8,112 nt of DNA, taken from positions 32,355-40,466 of the forward strand of contig QHTX01000148.1 in the NCBI GenBank assembly GCA_003220975.1, given 5' to 3'. Positions within the stretch are counted from its first letter, which is position 1; each line of letters begins with the position of its first letter. The notes under the pieces were generated by a model. The model searched no databases, was not told the DNA's origin, and saw nothing but the letters and a program-made list of their open reading frames with translations. Of the stretch, positions 1 to 7,238 are shown one piece after another. The translations under genes were made by a program, and so were the position numbers. Source of the DNA: Gemmatimonadota bacterium (GTDB lineage: Bacteria; Gemmatimonadota; Gemmatimonadetes; Gemmatimonadales; GWC2-71-9).

Positions 1-1268
1 ACTGGTACCTGGAGCGCGGGGACGGCATGGTGCGCGTCTCGCGGGCCGCGCTGCGGCAGATCACGGCGGTGGCGGGCGCCGCAGCGGAGCACCGGACCGC
101 CGCGCGCGACCGCCACGGCCGCGTGCCGTCGGCGGAGAACGCGCTGGTGCGTCACGGGCTCGATGCGGAGCCGATCGTGTCGCGCGCCGCCACGCGGCTG
201 CGCGCCGCCGTGATCGCGAGCGCCGGCCGGCGACGGGTGGTCCTCGCGACGCCGTGGCCCGACGGCAAGCGCTGGGCCGCGGCGTTCACCCACGACCTGG
301 ACGTCGTGGCGTACTGGCCGCTGTTCACGCTGCTGCGCCTGGCCGAGCTCGCGAGAAAGGGACAGCTCGGCCGCTGGGGTCGAACGCTCGGCTCGGCGCT
401 CGCGGCTACCGGCCGGGATCCGGTGGGGCAGGGGATCCGGACCCTGCTGGAAACCGAGCGGCAGCACGGCGTCCTCTCCACGTGGTTCGTCCTGTGCGGA
501 ACGCCGACGCTCGCGACCATGCGGGCCGGAGACCTGACGTATCGGCCGGAGTCGCCGGCCGCCGCGGCGATCGTCCGGAGTCTGGTGGAGCGCGGCTGCG
601 AGATCGGCTTGCACGGCAGCTTCGCCACGTCGGATCGCCCCGACCTGTTCCGCGAGCAGCGCGCCCGGCTGGAGCGACTCGCCGGCCGACCGGTGGCCGG
701 CGTGCGGCAGCACTTCCTCCGCATCCGGCCCGGCGCCACCCATCACGCCATGCTCGCCGCGGGGTTGCGCTACGATGCCACCGCCGGGTTTCCCGATCGC
801 AACGGATTTCGGCTCGGCGTGGCGGATGTGATCCCCGCCTGGGACGCGGGCGGCGAGCGGCCGATCGGCCTCGAGGAAGTCCCGCTGTGCTGGATGGACC
901 GCGCGCTCTCCAAGTACCGTGGCGTCGAGGACCCCGAGCGCTGGGTCGCCGCAGGGCTGGCCCTGGCGCGCGCCTGCCGCGACGTGGAGGGCCTCTGGGT
1001 CGGCGTATGGCACCCCAATCTCACGGCGCCCCTGGGGTTCCCCGGCGCCCCCGCGGCGTTCGACGAGCTGGTCCGCGGCGTCACGGGCGATGCGCCGTTT
1101 GTCGGGACGCTGGGCGCCGTGGTTCGGTGGCGCGTCGCCCGCCGCAGCGTCCGGATTCGCCGCGTCGCGCCCGACGGGCGCCTCGAGGCCTACACCGCGC
1201 TGCCGGCGCCCGCTCCGCTGGCGCTCGAGGACGCCGCCGGCCGGACGCTCGAACCGGTGCAGGCATGA
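1..1268 (+). CDS. Divergent polysaccharide deacetylase family protein (5' partial)
   Basis: The reading frame is open from base 3 and encodes WYLERGDG before the first ATG at 27. No good ribosome binding site precedes that ATG, so the gene probably begins outside the window and 27 is an internal Met. Numbered from that Met, the protein has a THDLD motif at 88-92, standing where NodB-type deacetylases carry TxDD. It also has an EIGLH motif (His196), an RQH at 227-229, a DATAGF segment near 250-255 and a WHP at 328-330. These match the order of motifs in NodB-fold carbohydrate esterases of the divergent 'THD' type, which remove acyl groups from envelope polysaccharides or sugar intermediates. 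The second His of the classical HxxxH metal site is not seen (His196 is followed by GSFATS), so metal binding and activity are uncertain. No membrane segment is visible in the part present. The stop overlaps the start of the next gene as ATGA, so the gene is co-transcribed with a glycosyltransferase. The family call is good; the substrate is unknown. Confidence 0.8.
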   Translation, partial: WYLERGDGMVRVSRAALRQITAVAGAAAEHRTAARDRHGRVPSAENALVRHGLDAEPIVSRAATRLRAAVIASAGRRRVVLATPWPDGKRWAAAFTHDLDVVAYWPLFTLLRLAELARKGQLGRWGRTLGSALAATGRDPVGQGIRTLLETERQHGVLSTWFVLCGTPTLATMRAGDLTYRPESPAAAAIVRSLVERGCEIGLHGSFATSDRPDLFREQRARLERLAGRPVAGVRQHFLRIRPGATHHAMLAAGLRYDATAGFPDRNGFRLGVADVIPAWDAGGERPIGLEEVPLCWMDRALSKYRGVEDPERWVAAGLALARACRDVEGLWVGVWHPNLTAPLGFPGAPAAFDELVRGVTGDAPFVGTLGAVVRWRVARRSVRIRRVAPDGRLEAYTALPAPAPLALEDAAGRTLEPVQA

Positions 1269-2422
1269 AGGTCCTGTTCCTGGCGCACTCCTTCCCGCGC
1301 TACATCACGGATCCGGTCGGCTCGTTCGTGCTGCGGCTCGCAGCCGCGCTGCGTGCCGCCGGTGTGGAGGTCACGGTACTCGCCCCCAGCGCGCCCGGCC
1401 TGGCGCGTCGCGAATCATTCGAGGGGGTGCCGGTGGAGCGGTTTCGCTACGCCCCCCGACGTCTCGAGACCCTGGCGTACACCGCGACGATGCGGCCGCG
1501 CGTGCAGCGCTCGTGGGCCGCGCGCCTCACGTTGGCGAGCTTCCTCGTGGCCCAGCTCGTCGCGGCGCTGCGGCTGCGGCGCCGGTTCCGCTGGGACCTC
1601 GTGCATGCTCACTGGTGGATGCCGGGCGGCCTCGTGGGCACCCGGCTCGGTGCCCCGCTGGTCACCACGCTGCACGGCTCCGACCTGCGGCTGGCCCAGG
1701 ACGTTCCCATCGCCGCCCGGCTGTTCCGCTACGTCGTGCGTCGCTCCGCCGTCGTGACCACCGTGTCGCGGTGGCTCGCGCAGGGGACGGCGGCGCTCGT
1801 GCCCGATGTCCGCCCGGTGGTGGCTCCGATGCCGATCAAGGGCGACCTGTTCCATCCGGGCGGCGCGCGACCGCCCGCCCGGCTGCTGTTCGTGGGCAAG
1901 CTGAACGAGCAGAAGGGCGTCGGGCACGTGCTGCGGGCGCTGGCCCGGATGCGGTGCCCTGCGACGCTCGACATCGTCGTGGGCGTGGGGAGTGTAGAGG
2001 ACGAGGCGCGGGCGCTCGCGGCCTCGCTCGGCATCGCGGAGCGGTTGCGGTGGCATCCGCTGTTGCCGCAGGCCGAGCTGGCGGATCTCTACCGCAGCGT
2101 CACGGCGCTGGTGATGCCCGCCGTAGACGAGGGGTTCGGGCTGGTGGCGGTCGAGGCGCTGCTGTGCGAAACGCCCGTGGTGGCGTTTGCGTCCGGCGGC
2201 TTGACCGACATCGTGGTGCACGAGGAGACGGGTCTGCTGGTCCCGGCGGGCGACGGCGACGCGCTGGCGGCCGCGCTCGATCGGCTACTCGCGCTGCCCG
2301 ACCGCGGGGCGGCCCTCGCGCAGGCGGGCCGCCGGCGCGCGCTCGCGCTGTTCGGGCCGGAGGCCGCCGCCCGCCGCTACGCCGAGCTGTATCGGACCGC
2401 GCTTGACCGCGCCGGCCGATAG
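1265..2422 (+). CDS. GT4-family glycosyltransferase (GT-B fold)
   Basis: This 385-residue protein has the usual length and two-domain plan of retaining GT4 glycosyltransferases. The N-terminal acceptor domain starts MKVLFLAHSFPR, has a glycine-containing loop (GSF, 19-21), and carries HAHWWMPGG around 114-122 and a HGSD motif at 137-140. The C-terminal nucleotide-sugar domain opens with LLFVGKLNEQKG (207-218). It contains the E-x7-E motif (Glu289 to Glu297, within EGFGLVAVE) and GLLVPAGD at 323-330. In the family these residues hold the nucleotide sugar and the leaving phosphate. No transmembrane helix is evident, so it is probably cytosolic or loosely attached to the inner leaflet, acting on a lipid-linked or polysaccharide acceptor. 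The start is the ATG at 1265, which overlaps the upstream stop by four bases. The coordinate is supported by the methionine immediately before the first beta strand. The 3' end overlaps the next gene by 20 bases. The sugar donor and acceptor cannot be read from sequence. Confidence 0.9.
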   Translation: MKVLFLAHSFPRYITDPVGSFVLRLAAALRAAGVEVTVLAPSAPGLARRESFEGVPVERFRYAPRRLETLAYTATMRPRVQRSWAARLTLASFLVAQLVAALRLRRRFRWDLVHAHWWMPGGLVGTRLGAPLVTTLHGSDLRLAQDVPIAARLFRYVVRRSAVVTTVSRWLAQGTAALVPDVRPVVAPMPIKGDLFHPGGARPPARLLFVGKLNEQKGVGHVLRALARMRCPATLDIVVGVGSVEDEARALAASLGIAERLRWHPLLPQAELADLYRSVTALVMPAVDEGFGLVAVEALLCETPVVAFASGGLTDIVVHEETGLLVPAGDGDALAAALDRLLALPDRGAALAQAGRRRALALFGPEAAARRYAELYRTALDRAGR

Positions 2423-3368
2423 GGCAGCGCGCCCGCCGCGCCGCACCTTGCCCGGGCCCTGGGTCTGGGCGGTGCAGCTCACGGTCGGCGCCGTCGTCGC
2501 GCTGCTCGTCGGGCGGGCGCTCGTGCGCAACTGGAGCGCGTTCCGCTCCCTGCACGTCGCTATCGCGTTCCAGCCCGGGTGGCTCGCGCTCTCCGTACTC
2601 GCTGTCTTCGCCACGTACGCCATTCAGGTGGAGTCCTGGCGTCGGGTGCTCGCGGGCTGGGCACAGCGGTTGCCCTATGCCCGCGCCCTGCGCATCTGGA
2701 TGCTCGTAAACCTGGGCCGCTACGTCCCGGGGAAGATCTGGAGCGTGGCCGGCCTCATGGTGCTGGCGCAGCGGGCCGGCGTCGATGCCTGGGCGGCCGC
2801 GGCTTCGGCCGTCGTGATCCAGGCGCTGGGGATCGGGACGGCGGTGGTGGTCGTGGCCGCGGCCACGCCGAGCGCCGAGCCGCCGTGGCGGCTCGCGGCC
2901 GCCGCCGCCGCTGCCGCCGGGACGATCGGGCTGCTCGCGTGGAACCGCCCGGCGCAGGCATTGGCACGTCTCCTGGGATCCGCGGCTCAGTTTCGGGCGC
3001 TGCCGCTCGCGGCGGCGGTCCGGGGCGGGGGATTGACCCTGCTGAGCTGGGTCACGTACGGCATCGCGTTCTGGCTGTTGGCTCGGGGCCTCGGGCTCCC
3101 GCCGACGTTGCCGCTCGCCACGGCGACGGGGGTCTTCGCCCTCGGCTACATTTTAGGCCTGCTGGCGCTGTTCGCGCCGGGCGGCGTGGGTGTGCGCGAG
3201 CTCGTGTTCATTGGCCTGCTCACGCCCGCACTCGGCAGCGGGGGCGCCGTGGCGCTGAGCGTCGGCTCTCGCGTGCTCTTGACCCTGACCGAGGCCGCCG
3301 GCCCGCTGGGCATGCTGCTCTTCACCGGAAGACACAAGGAGAACGCGGGTGAACGACCGCCACCCTGA
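2403..3368 (+). CDS. Lysylphosphatidylglycerol synthase TM region / YbhN-like (UPF0104) membrane protein
   Basis: This is a hydrophobic protein of 321 residues with about seven or eight predicted membrane helices, the first near 20-40 and the last near 290-308. Two motifs characterise the LPG-synthase transmembrane/UPF0104 family: NLGRYVPGKIW at 103-113 and APGGVGVRE at 258-266. The soluble aminoacyl-transferase domain of MprF is absent, so it is the stand-alone membrane type, not a lysyl-PG synthase. In MprF this region is tied to flipping of modified lipids, and stand-alone members (for example archaeal AglD relatives) sit with glycan assembly genes. A role moving or acting on a lipid-linked glycan is therefore inferred. 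The start taken is TTG at 2403, inside the preceding gene. Another TTG at 2448 would remove 15 mostly polar residues and leave the first helix intact, so the start is unsettled. The end overlaps the next gene by 20 bases. Confidence 0.82.
   Translation: MTAPADRAARPPRRTLPGPWVWAVQLTVGAVVALLVGRALVRNWSAFRSLHVAIAFQPGWLALSVLAVFATYAIQVESWRRVLAGWAQRLPYARALRIWMLVNLGRYVPGKIWSVAGLMVLAQRAGVDAWAAAASAVVIQALGIGTAVVVVAAATPSAEPPWRLAAAAAAAAGTIGLLAWNRPAQALARLLGSAAQFRALPLAAAVRGGGLTLLSWVTYGIAFWLLARGLGLPPTLPLATATGVFALGYILGLLALFAPGGVGVRELVFIGLLTPALGSGGAVALSVGSRVLLTLTEAAGPLGMLLFTGRHKENAGERPPP
3336..3341 (+). promoter_or_regulatory. Strong Shine-Dalgarno for the YfhO-family gene
   Basis: AAGGAG lies seven bases before the GTG at 3349 and inside the 3' end of the preceding gene. 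It is the clearest ribosome binding site in the operon and fixes the GTG as the start, even though the two genes overlap by 20 bases. Confidence 0.75.
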
Positions 3369-5670
3369 CGTCGGCGCGGCTCCGCCGGTGACCTACGAGC
3401 CGACGCGACCCACGCTCGCCGCCACCGGCCTCCTCGCCCTCTGGATCGCGGTGCTGTCGTTCCCAATGCTCGGGGGACGGTGGCTCGCAAGCCCATGGAG
3501 CGATCAGTACGCTGCGGGCTACGCCTATCGCGCCTGGGGCGCCGAGTGGTGGCACCGCCTAGGGCACGTGCCGCTGTGGAATCCCGAGCTGTTCGGCGGG
3601 TTGCCGTTCGTCGCGGCGGGGCATGGAGACATCTTCTATCCGACGTCGTTCTTGCGGCTGCTCTTGCCCGTGGCCACCGTGGTGAACCTGGGTTTCGTGT
3701 TGCACTACCTACTCCTCGGGCTCGCCACCTATTGGCTACTCCGCTACCAGCTCTCGGGGGTGATCGCGTCATATCCATCTCCCGGACACGACGGAAAGCT
3801 GTTCGCGTCGACGGCACTGCCGCTCGCGCTGCTCGGGCTCGTGCTCGCCCTGCGTGACAAGCGCTGGGAAGGGTACGCGCTCTTGAGCCTGTCCGTCGCC
3901 TTGGCGCTGCTGGGGCACGTGCAGATCGCCTATTACGTGCTCATCGCGGCGGGGTTGTTCGCACTGTACCTCACGCTGGAGGAGGCGTCGGGGGGGGGGG
4001 AGCCGGCCGCTCCCCGCGTCGGACGCCTCGCCCTCGCGCTCGGCGCCGTGCTGCTCGGCTTCGGCCTCGCGATGATCCAGGTGCTCCCGTTCATCCATTA
4101 CATCCCGTTCTCGCCACGCGCGCAGGGGTATTACGGGTTCGCGGGGGCGACTTCGTACGCCATCCCCTGGAATCACGTCCCGGAGTTCTTCCTGAAGGGC
4201 TTCGTGGGAGCGCGCGACACCTACTGGGGATCGAATCCCCTGAAGCTGCACTCCGAGTACCTCGGCCTCCCGATCATCGCCCTCGCCGCCCTGGGCGCGG
4301 CCGCCCAGCCCCGGCGACGGTTGATTCTGTGGCTGGGCGGGATCGGACTCTTGTTCCTGCTCATCTGTCTCGGCTCCGGGACGCCGTTTTTCCAGCTGTG
4401 GTGGTCCGTGATGCCGCTCGTGAAGAAGACACGGGCGCCGGGGATGGCCTTCTTCGTCGTGGCGTTCGTGTGCGCGGTGTTCGCGGGGCTCGGGGCGGAG
4501 CGCCTCGAGCGAAGAGAAGGGGCGAAGGCGCTGGTGCCGTGGGTGGTCGTCGCCGGCGCCATCGCGCTGCTGGGAGTCACCGGGGTATTCGGGTCTGTCG
4601 CGGTCGCACTGGCCGGGGCACGCGCGGCTGCGGCGCGGGCGACCGAGGCGCAGATCGCGTGGGGGGCGGAGAGCAGCGCCGTGGCTCTCGCCGTCATGGC
4701 GGCGGTCGCGCTGCTGGCGTTTCGAGGAAGGATCACGGCGCGCCTGTTCTCCATCACGTTGGCCTTGGTCATCGGAGCTGACCTGTGGCTCAACGCCACC
4801 CACTTCTGGGTGTACTCGCCCGACCCCTCCAAGGACCTGTTCCGGTCCGACCAAGTGACCGAACGCGCCACGGCTACGCCGCTGCCGTACCGAGCCGTGG
4901 ACCTGGGTGTCTATCCCGCGGGCGGCGTGTCCCTCATGGCGTTCGGGATCCCGCAGCTGCTGGGATACGCCGGCAACGAGATCAGGTACTTCGATGAGCT
5001 GTGGGGCGGGAGAAACGAGTGGCGCAACCTGTCGCACCTCCAGTTGTGGGATCTGTTCGCGATCCGTTACGCCATCGCGCCCGCCGCGGCGCGCAACGCC
5101 GATAGCATCCCCGGGTTCCGGCGGCTGCTGGCCTCGGCGCCGACGTCGGCGGGCGTGCCGGCGAATCTGTTCGAGCGGACCCAGCCGGCACCGTACGCGC
5201 GGGTCGTCCCCGGCGCGATCAAGGCCGACCCCGACGCCGTCATTCCCACGCTCCTGGACCCGCGGATGGACTACTCTCGCCTCGTGCTGTTCACCAACGA
5301 CCAACCGGTGGTGCCGGAACCGATCAAGAAGATGCCTGAGCCCAGTCCCTCACGCGCTACCGTTACGGCGTGGCAGCCCGGCCGGATGACCGTGACGCTC
5401 GAGCCGGCCGCTCCCGCACCGGGCTATCTCTTGATCGCCGAGAATTGGCACCCGGACTGGCAGGCCACTGTGGACGGTCGGCCGACCCCTACGCTACGCG
5501 GCGATTTCACCCTGATCACGGTCCCCCTGCCGGCCGGTGCCCGTAGCGTCGAGCTGGCGTTCCGTTCGCCCGACTACGAGACGGGGAAGGAGATCTCGCT
5601 CGCGTCGCTCGCCGTCCTCGTCGCCGTCGCCGTGGCGCCGCTCGTGGCGAGGCGCGTCCGGCATGCGTGA
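3349..5670 (+). CDS. YfhO-family multi-spanning membrane protein (putative GT-C-type glycosyltransferase)
   Basis: This 773-residue protein has many membrane helices and a soluble C-terminal part. Recognisable YfhO features run in order. A helix lies at about 23-42, followed by an external loop with SDQY (Asp52), which may be the catalytic acid position of GT-C enzymes. WNPELFGGLPF follows at 77-87, PGHDGKLF at 145-152, and a series of helices between about 155 and 480. The extracytoplasmic C-terminal region has a beta-rich segment, LLIAENWHPDWQATVDG, around 696-712, and a final helix near 750-768. Bacillus YfhO is implicated in sugar transfer to lipoteichoic acid from a polyprenyl-phosphate sugar. 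By analogy this protein could use the product of the DPM1-like gene just downstream. The GTG start is set by the AAGGAG seven bases upstream. Two oddities are an 11-G tract at 3990-4000 in frame, and an unusually short join around residue 132 where related proteins seem to have more sequence. The last eight bases overlap the next gene. Confidence 0.88.
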   Translation: MNDRHPDVGAAPPVTYEPTRPTLAATGLLALWIAVLSFPMLGGRWLASPWSDQYAAGYAYRAWGAEWWHRLGHVPLWNPELFGGLPFVAAGHGDIFYPTSFLRLLLPVATVVNLGFVLHYLLLGLATYWLLRYQLSGVIASYPSPGHDGKLFASTALPLALLGLVLALRDKRWEGYALLSLSVALALLGHVQIAYYVLIAAGLFALYLTLEEASGGGEPAAPRVGRLALALGAVLLGFGLAMIQVLPFIHYIPFSPRAQGYYGFAGATSYAIPWNHVPEFFLKGFVGARDTYWGSNPLKLHSEYLGLPIIALAALGAAAQPRRRLILWLGGIGLLFLLICLGSGTPFFQLWWSVMPLVKKTRAPGMAFFVVAFVCAVFAGLGAERLERREGAKALVPWVVVAGAIALLGVTGVFGSVAVALAGARAAAARATEAQIAWGAESSAVALAVMAAVALLAFRGRITARLFSITLALVIGADLWLNATHFWVYSPDPSKDLFRSDQVTERATATPLPYRAVDLGVYPAGGVSLMAFGIPQLLGYAGNEIRYFDELWGGRNEWRNLSHLQLWDLFAIRYAIAPAAARNADSIPGFRRLLASAPTSAGVPANLFERTQPAPYARVVPGAIKADPDAVIPTLLDPRMDYSRLVLFTNDQPVVPEPIKKMPEPSPSRATVTAWQPGRMTVTLEPAAPAPGYLLIAENWHPDWQATVDGRPTPTLRGDFTLITVPLPAGARSVELAFRSPDYETGKEISLASLAVLVAVAVAPLVARRVRHA
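3990..4000 (+). repeat. Eleven-base G homopolymer inside the YfhO-family gene
   Basis: Eleven consecutive G bases encode the end of a Ser codon, three Gly codons and the first base of a Glu codon (residues 214-218, ASGGGE, in a polar loop between helices). The frame is intact at this length. A tract of this length is prone to replication slippage and to sequencing miscounts, and a change of one base would break the long frame. Confidence 0.9.
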
Positions 5671-6385
5671 GCGGGCGCTGGTGGTCATCCCCACCTACAA
5701 CGAGGCCGGGAACGTCCCCAACATCGTGCCGCAGGTGCTGGCGCAGGACCCGCGCCTCGAGATCCTGGTCGTTGACGACAATTCACCCGACGGCACGGGC
5801 CAGCTCGCCGCGGCGATCGCCGCCAAGGAGCCCCGAGTGCACGTCCTCCACCGGGAGGGGAAGCTCGGGCTCGGCACGGCCTACCTCACCGGGTTCCGGT
5901 GGGCGCTCGACCGCGGCTACGACTACGTGTTCGAGATGGACGCCGATTTCTCCCACGATCCGGAGCACTTAAAGCAGTTTCTCAAGGCCATCGAAGAGGC
6001 CGATCTCGTGCTCGGGTCGCGCTATCTGGGCGGCAAGGTGACGATCGTCAACTGGCCGATGCCGCGCTTGTTGTTATCCTATTGTGCGAACGTCTATGCC
6101 CGGTGGGTGACGGGGCTCCGCATCTGGGACCTGACAGGGGGGTTCAAGTGCTTTCGCAGGCGCGTGCTCGAGGCGATCGACCTGCCGCGGGTGCGTTCCA
6201 ACGGCTATGCTTTTCAGATTGAAGTGAGCGTGAGGGCATGGCGCAAAGGATTCACGTTGAAGGAAATCCCGATCGTGTTCGTCGACCGGACCGAGGGGCA
6301 AAGCAAGATGAACAAGGCCATCGTGCGCGAGGCGGTCTGGATGGTGCCGCGCCTCAGGCTGATGGCCTGGTTCGGCCGCATCTAG
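5663..6385 (+). CDS. DPM1-like polyprenyl-phosphate glycosyltransferase (GT2 family)
   Basis: This 240-residue single-domain GT-A enzyme matches dolichyl/polyprenol-phosphate mannosyltransferase in length and motifs. It opens with VVIPTYNEAGN (7-17), then LVVDDNSPDGT (35-45) binding the nucleotide, KLGLGTAYLTGF at 67-78, and the metal-binding DAD at 93-95 within MDADFSHDP. LGSRYLGG follows, then LTGGFKCFRR with the acceptor-loop region, and near the C-terminus a QSKMN motif typical of these enzymes. There are no C-terminal membrane helices, so it is the soluble, membrane-associated type. It would transfer a hexose from a nucleotide sugar to a polyprenyl phosphate on the cytosolic face. Mannose is usual, but glucose or another sugar cannot be excluded. 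The ATG at 5663 overlaps the upstream stop by eight bases, with a GAGG about ten bases before it. Its position next to a YfhO-family gene suggests it makes that protein's donor. Confidence 0.92.
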   Translation: MRERALVVIPTYNEAGNVPNIVPQVLAQDPRLEILVVDDNSPDGTGQLAAAIAAKEPRVHVLHREGKLGLGTAYLTGFRWALDRGYDYVFEMDADFSHDPEHLKQFLKAIEEADLVLGSRYLGGKVTIVNWPMPRLLLSYCANVYARWVTGLRIWDLTGGFKCFRRRVLEAIDLPRVRSNGYAFQIEVSVRAWRKGFTLKEIPIVFVDRTEGQSKMNKAIVREAVWMVPRLRLMAWFGRI

Positions 6386-6405
6386 TCGGCACGCCGATCT
6401 ACAAG

Positions 6406-7209
6406 ATGACGGGGTCGGGAAACGACTTCGTCATGGTCGACGGCCGGCATGCGGCGCCCGGGGACTGGTCGCCCGAAGACATCCGCGCGGTGTGCGCCCG
6501 AGGCACCGGCGTGGGCGCCGATGGGCTCGTGTTCGTGAGCCCAGGCTCGGCGCCCAATGCCGTGCGGATGGTCTATTTCAACGCCGACGGCTCCCACGCC
6601 GCCATGTGCGGCAACGCCGCCCTCTGCAGCGCCTGGCTCGCCACCCGGCTGGGCCTCGCCAACCCGGGGGCGGACATGGTGCTCGAGACCGACGCGGGGA
6701 CGTACGAGAGCCGCTGTGCGGCCGGCGGCGATCGGGCCGAGCTGCACCTCGCGGCTGTGCGCGCTCCCGGCGCGGTCCCGGGACTCATCATGCTGCCCGG
6801 AGAGAGTCGCGTCGCGCTCGGCACGGTCGGTGTTCCTCATCTGGTCGTGCTGGTCCAGAACGTGGATGGCGTCGACGTCGGCGTGCGTGGTAAGGCGTTG
6901 CGCTTCGACCCGGCGCTCGGGCCTGCGGGTGCCAACGTGAACTTCATTTCCGCCGGCGCGAGCCCGTCCGAGTGGCGCATGCGCACCTATGAACGCGGCG
7001 TCGAAGCGGAAACGCTGGCCTGCGGGACGGGCGCCGTAGCGGCGGTGTGCGCGCTGTCGGAATGGGGTCTGGCGGAGCCTCCAGTGACCATCCTGACCCG
7101 CAGTGGCCGCCGGCTCGAGATCCGAGCCCGGAAGGCACCTGAGGCGACTTATGACGACATCTGGCTGGTGGGGGAGGCGCGCTTGGTGCTGCGGGGTGTG
7201 ATTAACTGA
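6406..7209 (+). CDS. dapF: Diaminopimelate epimerase
   Basis: DapF interconverts LL- and meso-diaminopimelate in the cytosol, supplying peptidoglycan and lysine. From the ATG at 6406 the protein has 267 residues, close to the family norm. It shows TGSGNDFV at 2-9, GTGVGADGL at 33-41 and NADGSHAAMCGN at 59-70 with catalytic Cys68. It continues with GANVNFIS, then ERGVEAETLACGTG with Glu196, Arg197 and the second catalytic Cys206. The pair of cysteines is the proton-relay signature of the two-base epimerase. Three points differ from common DapF: CGNA instead of CGNG after Cys68, GVPH where Asn or Ser often precedes PH, and one extra residue between ERGV and ETL. The start is uncertain. IYK, which normally forms the start of the first strand, lies before this Met, but no ATG, GTG or TTG occurs between 6241 and 6405 in this frame. 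The ATG at 6238 would overlap the preceding gene by 148 bases. The gene lies 20 bases after the GT2 stop, so it is probably on the same transcript. Confidence 0.92.
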   Translation: MTGSGNDFVMVDGRHAAPGDWSPEDIRAVCARGTGVGADGLVFVSPGSAPNAVRMVYFNADGSHAAMCGNAALCSAWLATRLGLANPGADMVLETDAGTYESRCAAGGDRAELHLAAVRAPGAVPGLIMLPGESRVALGTVGVPHLVVLVQNVDGVDVGVRGKALRFDPALGPAGANVNFISAGASPSEWRMRTYERGVEAETLACGTGAVAAVCALSEWGLAEPPVTILTRSGRRLEIRARKAPEATYDDIWLVGEARLVLRGVIN

Positions 7210-7238
7210 GGGCCTTGTCCACATTCCCTCATGGTTTA

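Noticed and set aside
426..433. GGGCAGGG, matching the E. coli FtsK-orienting motif GGGNAGGG and pointing toward the dif-like site.
   Set aside because: A G-rich 8-mer is expected a few times by chance in 8 kb of this composition. The motif may also differ in this phylum.
254..1264. In-frame upstream extension of the GT4 gene back to 254.
   Set aside because: The extra part is Arg/Gly/Ala-rich shadow sequence of the deacetylase gene. The glycosyltransferase fold begins at the ATG at 1265.
3769..5304. Long open frame on the minus strand opposite the YfhO-family gene (511 codons).
   Set aside because: It is rich in Arg, Glu and Gln, with low-complexity sequence and no domain. It is a typical antisense shadow of a GC-rich gene, and the plus strand carries clear family motifs.
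6238..6405. Extension of dapF to the ATG at 6238.
   Set aside because: It would overlap the GT2 gene by 148 bases, encodes no DapF-like sequence before IYK, and its GAGGG is one base from the ATG.
7207..7231. TGAGGG/CCCTCA inverted repeat after dapF as a rho-independent terminator.
   Set aside because: The stem is only six pairs with a 13-base loop, and there is no run of T after it. It is too weak to call.
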